Assembly: GCA_944376955.1 (NCBI GenBank) | Contig: CALWEB010000061.1 | Location: 1 to 8,352 of the forward strand | From: an uncultured Agathobaculum sp. | GTDB taxonomy: Bacteria; Bacillota; Clostridia; Oscillospirales; Butyricicoccaceae | Direction: 5' to 3' | Length of the DNA stretch: 8,352 nt | Part shown: positions 5,551-8,352 of the stretch, piece by piece | How the letters are laid out: every line of letters starts with the position of its first letter | Numbering within the stretch: position 1 is the first letter of the stretch | Program-made: the position numbers and the translations under genes | Notes under the pieces: model-generated | Database searches by the model: none | Told to the model about the DNA's origin: nothing | What the model saw: only the letters and a program-made list of their open reading frames with translations

Positions 5551-5584
5551 AGACCGGCCGGTGCCTAAAGGCGCCGGCCGGTTT
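5551..5584 (+). terminator. GC-rich terminator hairpin after the spoVT unit
   Basis: ACCGGCCGGTGCC (5553-5565), loop TAAA, GGCGCCGGCCGGT (5570-5582): 13 pairs with one G-U wobble, then TTTGCTT. The T-tract is short but the stem is very strong, and it begins two bases after the last ORF. It marks the end of the GC-rich core segment. Confidence 0.75.
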
Positions 5585-5666
5585 GCTTCATCCCGCATCG
5601 TAGAGATGTGCGCAACACAGGACATACAGCCACCCCTACGATTGGGTAAATGCGGTGGGTTGAAGC
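5585..5666. other. Nested inverted repeats forming a possible 82-nt folded segment
   Basis: Three nested pairings fit together: GCTTCA/TGAAGC (5585-5590/5661-5666), CCGCAT/ATGCGG (5593-5598/5650-5655) and CGTAG/CTACG (5599-5603/5636-5640). A possible TGTG/CACA mini-hairpin lies at 5607-5610/5616-5619. No ORF covers the segment. It sits between the spoVT terminator and the start of the AT-rich region, so it could be a structured RNA, a long palindromic remnant or the edge of an insertion. Chance pairing cannot be ruled out. Confidence 0.35.
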
Positions 5667-5694
5667 AAAACGATGAAATTTTGAGTATTTTATT

Positions 5695-5718
5695 GTATAT
5701 TACCAATATACTGTTGGT
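5695..5718. promoter_or_regulatory. Overlapping palindromes, candidate operator
   Basis: GTATATT (5695-5701) and AATATAC (5705-5711) form a perfect inverted repeat around ACC. The overlapping ACCAA (5702-5706) and TTGGT (5714-5718) form a second one. Two interlocked dyads in 24 bases suggest a protein-binding site. AT-rich sequence produces such repeats by chance, so confidence is low. Confidence 0.3.
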
Positions 5719-6048
5719 GGAAACCGTATAAATTGAAACTTCTTACAAGTATGCTTCTAAAATATGAGGCTAATTTCAAGAATAAATATTGCAAATTCAA
5801 CAAATGTGTGACAAACTAAACGTATACGATAATAGTAATTAAGAAAATATATTGGGAACAAAACAAGTTGTTCGTACTGGAAGAATCAAACAAGCGTAAC
5901 CATCTCGGAAAAGTCGATCGGATCAAGCAAAATAGGATGCGGTGGATCGTCTGCAGCGGTGTCTCGATTGCGAAAATGAGCCATATGGCAAGTGGTATTT
6001 TCTGCAAGAGACCAAAGTGAGACAGTTGTCAAATCAATCTTCCAATTT

Positions 6049-6105
6049 ATGCTTCATCAGGACTGGCATTTGTAGCAATAGCGTCGTCTGATGAAGCATT
6101 TTTTT
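6049..6105 (+). terminator. Terminator-like hairpin with a long loop
   Basis: ATGCTTCATCAG (6049-6060) pairs perfectly over 12 bases with CTGATGAAGCAT (6088-6099), followed by a run of seven T (6099-6105). The 27-nt loop is long for a simple terminator. No recognisable gene lies just upstream, so it may end a small RNA or a decayed gene's transcript. Confidence 0.5.
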
Positions 6106-6386
6106 GAGCGTTTTAGCGGTCATACGCAAGAAAAGCAGAATAATGCCTGCGTTTACAAAGGAAGGGATGTGATGATGGGAAATGAGTGGGCAAAGAATCA
6201 GCCCTTCTTTTGGCAGGCAGATACCATAAAGTGATGAAAGCAAAAAAACATCTTGGAACTGGAAAGGTGAAAATAGGGAGGTGCGGATAAGACAGGCTGA
6301 TCCATAAATGATATTGTTCGGATAGAAAGTTAGGAATATTCAGTATAGAGGGCACTGAGGCATATCAAGAAGATGGAGGGGAAACG

Positions 6387-8352
6387 ATGGAGAAAAATGG
6401 AATCGACTGGGAAAACGGGTGCTGTCCTGTGTTCTGACTGCCCTTTTGGCAGCTCAGGCAGCGCCAATGGCATACGGCGTGGACACGCAGGGCGATGTGT
6501 CCAACAGTGATACGCAAATTTCGTCTCCTGTGGAAACGGTTTATGTCAATTCGTATGGCGGTGGCCAGCGAAGCATGGATTTTGATGAACATTGGAAATT
6601 CAATCTGGGAGACGCCAGCGGCGCAGAGACGCTGGAATATGACGATTCTGCGTGGCGGTATGTCAACCTTCCTCATGATTACAGCATCGAGCAGCCCTAC
6701 TCGGCCTCGAATGAGGCGGAAAGCGGCTATTTGCCCGGTGGTGTCGGCTGGTATCGCAAACACTTTACGGTTGATCCCAGCTGGCAGACCAAACGCTTGT
6801 CCATCCACTTTGATGGCGCTTACATGAACACCGAGGTATACCTCAATGGGACGAAACTCGGCTTCCATCCCTATGGCTATACCCCATTTTCGCTGGAACT
6901 GCCGACTGATTTGCTGAATTTCGACAGCGAAAACGTGATTGCGGTAAAGACAAATAATAAGATCCCTTCCAGCCGTTGGTATTCCGGCAGCGGCATTTAT
7001 CGCGACGTCACATTGGTGGCAACTGATCCCGTACATGTTGCGCCGAATGGCGTCACGGTGGTGACCCCGGATATCAAAAACGGGACCGGAACGGTTAAGA
7101 TTACGACAGAAGTGGCCAATGACGGCACCTCGGCAGCGCAAGATCTGACGGTCAGCCACACCATCACGGAAAAAGGCAGCGATCAGAGCGTCGCTTCCGG
7201 CGAAGGCACCATCTCGTCGATCAGCAATGGCGTCTCTCAAAGCGTGGAAGTCACGGCAACGGTGGCAAGCCCGAAGCTCTGGAACGTATGGGATCAGGGC
7301 GCCCAGAACCTTTATGTAGTACATACGGAGATCAAAAAGGGCGATCAGGTGCTGGACAGCTATGATACGACCTTTGGCTTCCGTTATTTCTCCTTCACCC
7401 AGCAGGGCTTTTCGCTCAACGGGACGAATATGAAGCTGCGGGGCGTCTGTATGCACCATGATCAGGGCGCGCTGGGCTCGGAGGCATGGTATCGCGCGAC
7501 CGAGCGTCAGGTGGAGATCATGAAGGAAATGGGTTGTAACGCGATCCGCGTCACCCATAATCCGGCTTCCCAAGCATTGCTGGAAATCTGCAATGAGCAG
7601 GGTATGTTGGTTGTGGAGGAAGCGTTTGATACCTGGACACAGCAGAAGAATAGCAACAGCAACGACTATTCTGCATGGTTTGAAACGGTTATTGCAGCAG
7701 ACAACAAAATTGAGGGCGCGCAACCTGGTACGATGACCTGAGCTGAATTTGATGTAAAAGCCATGGTCAGCCGCGGCAAGAACTACCCCTGCATCATTAT
7801 GTGGTCGCTTGGTAATGAAATTCTGGAGACAACTCAGTATGATTTCTCCAAATATCCGCAGCACGCGCAAAGTTTAATCAACTGGGTAAAAGAGGAGGAT
7901 CAGACCCGCCCTGTTACCTTTGGCGATAACAAACTGAAGGATGGAAATGGAACGGTAAAAAGCATTGCTAACGCCATCCATAATAGTGGAGGCGTTGTGG
8001 GCTATAACTATGCCACCATCCAGCAGATGAACAATAACAGCGCATCAGATTGGCTGATTTATGGCTCGGAGACGGCTTCCACCATCAACAGCAGCGGTGT
8101 CTACAACTATATCGGCACCGGCGGTCAGACCGGAAATCAGCGCCTGACCTCTTATGATACCTCTAAGGTCGGCTGGGGCGCTGTGGCCAGTGACGCATGG
8201 TATCAAACAATCACGATGGACCGCAATGCTGGTGAGTTTGTTTGGACGGGCTTCGACTACATCGGCGAACCTACCCCGTGGAATGGTACAAACAGCGGTT
8301 CCCAGACCAGCAATTTCTCTGTTGCACCGAAATCCTCGTATTTTGGCATTGT
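6387..8352 (+). pseudogene. GH2 beta-galactosidase-like secreted glycoside hydrolase, disrupted (frameshift and in-frame TGA), 3' end outside window
   Basis: The product would hydrolyse terminal beta-linked sugars, probably beta-galactosides, outside the cell. Domains in order are the GH2 sugar-binding jelly roll (MDFDEHWKFNLGD, NLPHDYSIEQPY, GVGWYRKHF, VYLNG, SGSGIYRDV), an Ig-like domain (codons about 7050-7370) and the TIM barrel (LRGVCMHHDQG, IRVTHNPAS). ATG 6387 has GGAGGGG at 6375-6381 but reads only 16 codons. One extra A in the A-run at 6393-6397 would restore MEKKWNRLGKRVLSCVLTAL, a good Sec signal start. The frame from about 6398 is then open to a TGA at 7739-7741. Beyond that stop the same frame continues to the window end with the GH2 motifs IIMWSLGNEI (acid/base Glu, codon 7817-7819), YGSETAS (nucleophile Glu, 8069-8071) and EFVWTGFDYIGEP. 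TGA replaces a codon where TGG is expected (GTMT-W-AEFD). A product ending there would lack both catalytic residues. Sequencing error is an alternative cause. Confidence 0.88.

Larger units (their letters stand above)
5667..6358. other. AT-rich, gene-poor stretch of about 690 bases
   Basis: Composition changes visibly from the GC-rich genes on the left. There is no ORF of convincing length, codon pattern or ribosome binding site on either strand. The longest plus-strand frame (5820-6019) has no ATG before position 5937 and resembles no family I know. Identifiable content: overlapping palindromes at 5695-5718, an 8-bp palindrome CGTATACG at 5821-5828 and a terminator-like hairpin at 6049-6105. 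A weak TTGAAA (5733-5738) lies 19 bp before TAAAAT (5758-5763), a doubtful promoter. A 20-codon frame starting MMGNEW (from about 6171) is too short to call. The region could be a decayed gene or the leader and control region of the GH2 gene. Confidence 0.6.

Noticed and set aside
5820..6019. A 66-codon plus-strand open stretch in the AT-rich region
   Set aside because: It has no ATG until 5937, no ribosome binding site and no recognisable family. It may be a gene remnant but cannot be supported.
6034..6355. Two minus-strand frames of 69 and 80 codons
   Set aside because: They are hydrophobic or low-information sequence without a ribosome binding site, and one spans the terminator-like hairpin.
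7739..7741. Selenocysteine or TGA-as-Trp recoding
   Set aside because: The position fits Trp, not a redox residue. Other genes here end in TGA and use TGG for Trp, and a second lesion in the same gene points to decay.
6365..7870. A 501-codon open frame on the minus strand opposite the GH2 gene
   Set aside because: It is the complement of a clear GH2 coding frame with conserved motifs. The antisense protein has no recognisable domain and no start context, and long antisense ORFs are common opposite GC-rich genes.
1..8352. tRNA, rRNA, CRISPR arrays and insertion sequences
   Set aside because: I looked for cloverleaf and TPsiC-like motifs, regularly spaced direct repeats and transposase motifs on both strands and saw none.

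Overview
This window looks like chromosomal DNA from a spore-forming, GC-rich Clostridia bacterium, probably a gut member of the Oscillospirales. The evidence is a SpoVT homologue behind a sigma-G-like promoter, Firmicutes-type Shine-Dalgarno sites, a stand-alone class I dihydroorotase, a Firmicutes-style zinc-dependent phospholipase C-like protein and a secreted-type GH2 beta-galactosidase. The lineage is inferred from gene content only. Every recognised gene lies on the + strand.

Layout. Positions 2-391 hold the C-terminal end of a Gfo/Idh/MocA-family oxidoreductase. A perfect 9-bp inverted repeat and a TATAAT box follow, then a phospholipase C-like gene (479-1405). Next is a two-gene unit: a DUF1294 membrane protein (1678-1962) and a cation diffusion facilitator (1959-3125), overlapping by ATGA. 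Dihydroorotase pyrC (3424-4692) has its own promoter. spoVT (4808-5350) and a small proline-rich ORF (5364-5549) appear to form one unit closed by a strong GC hairpin.

From about 5,670 base composition drops sharply. Some 700 bases carry no gene I can recognise but do contain palindromes and a terminator-like hairpin. The last 2 kb is a GH2 beta-galactosidase-like gene with two lesions: an apparent 1-nt deletion in an A-run inside the signal-peptide region, and an in-frame TGA where tryptophan is expected, upstream of both catalytic glutamates. It runs off the right edge of the window.

The most unusual signal is a pair of related structured intergenic elements, at 1400-1492 and 3131-3229. 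Each has three consecutive hairpins with the same architecture but different paired bases. In the middle hairpin both have a 6-bp inner stem, a 3-nt loop and a bulged A at the same place. Each is followed by a GCCCGG-AAA-type terminator, a shared 18-nt GC-rich block (16 of 18 identical) and a TTGCG-N-TACAAT promoter. This looks like a dispersed structured repeat or RNA family. I could not match it to a known one from memory.
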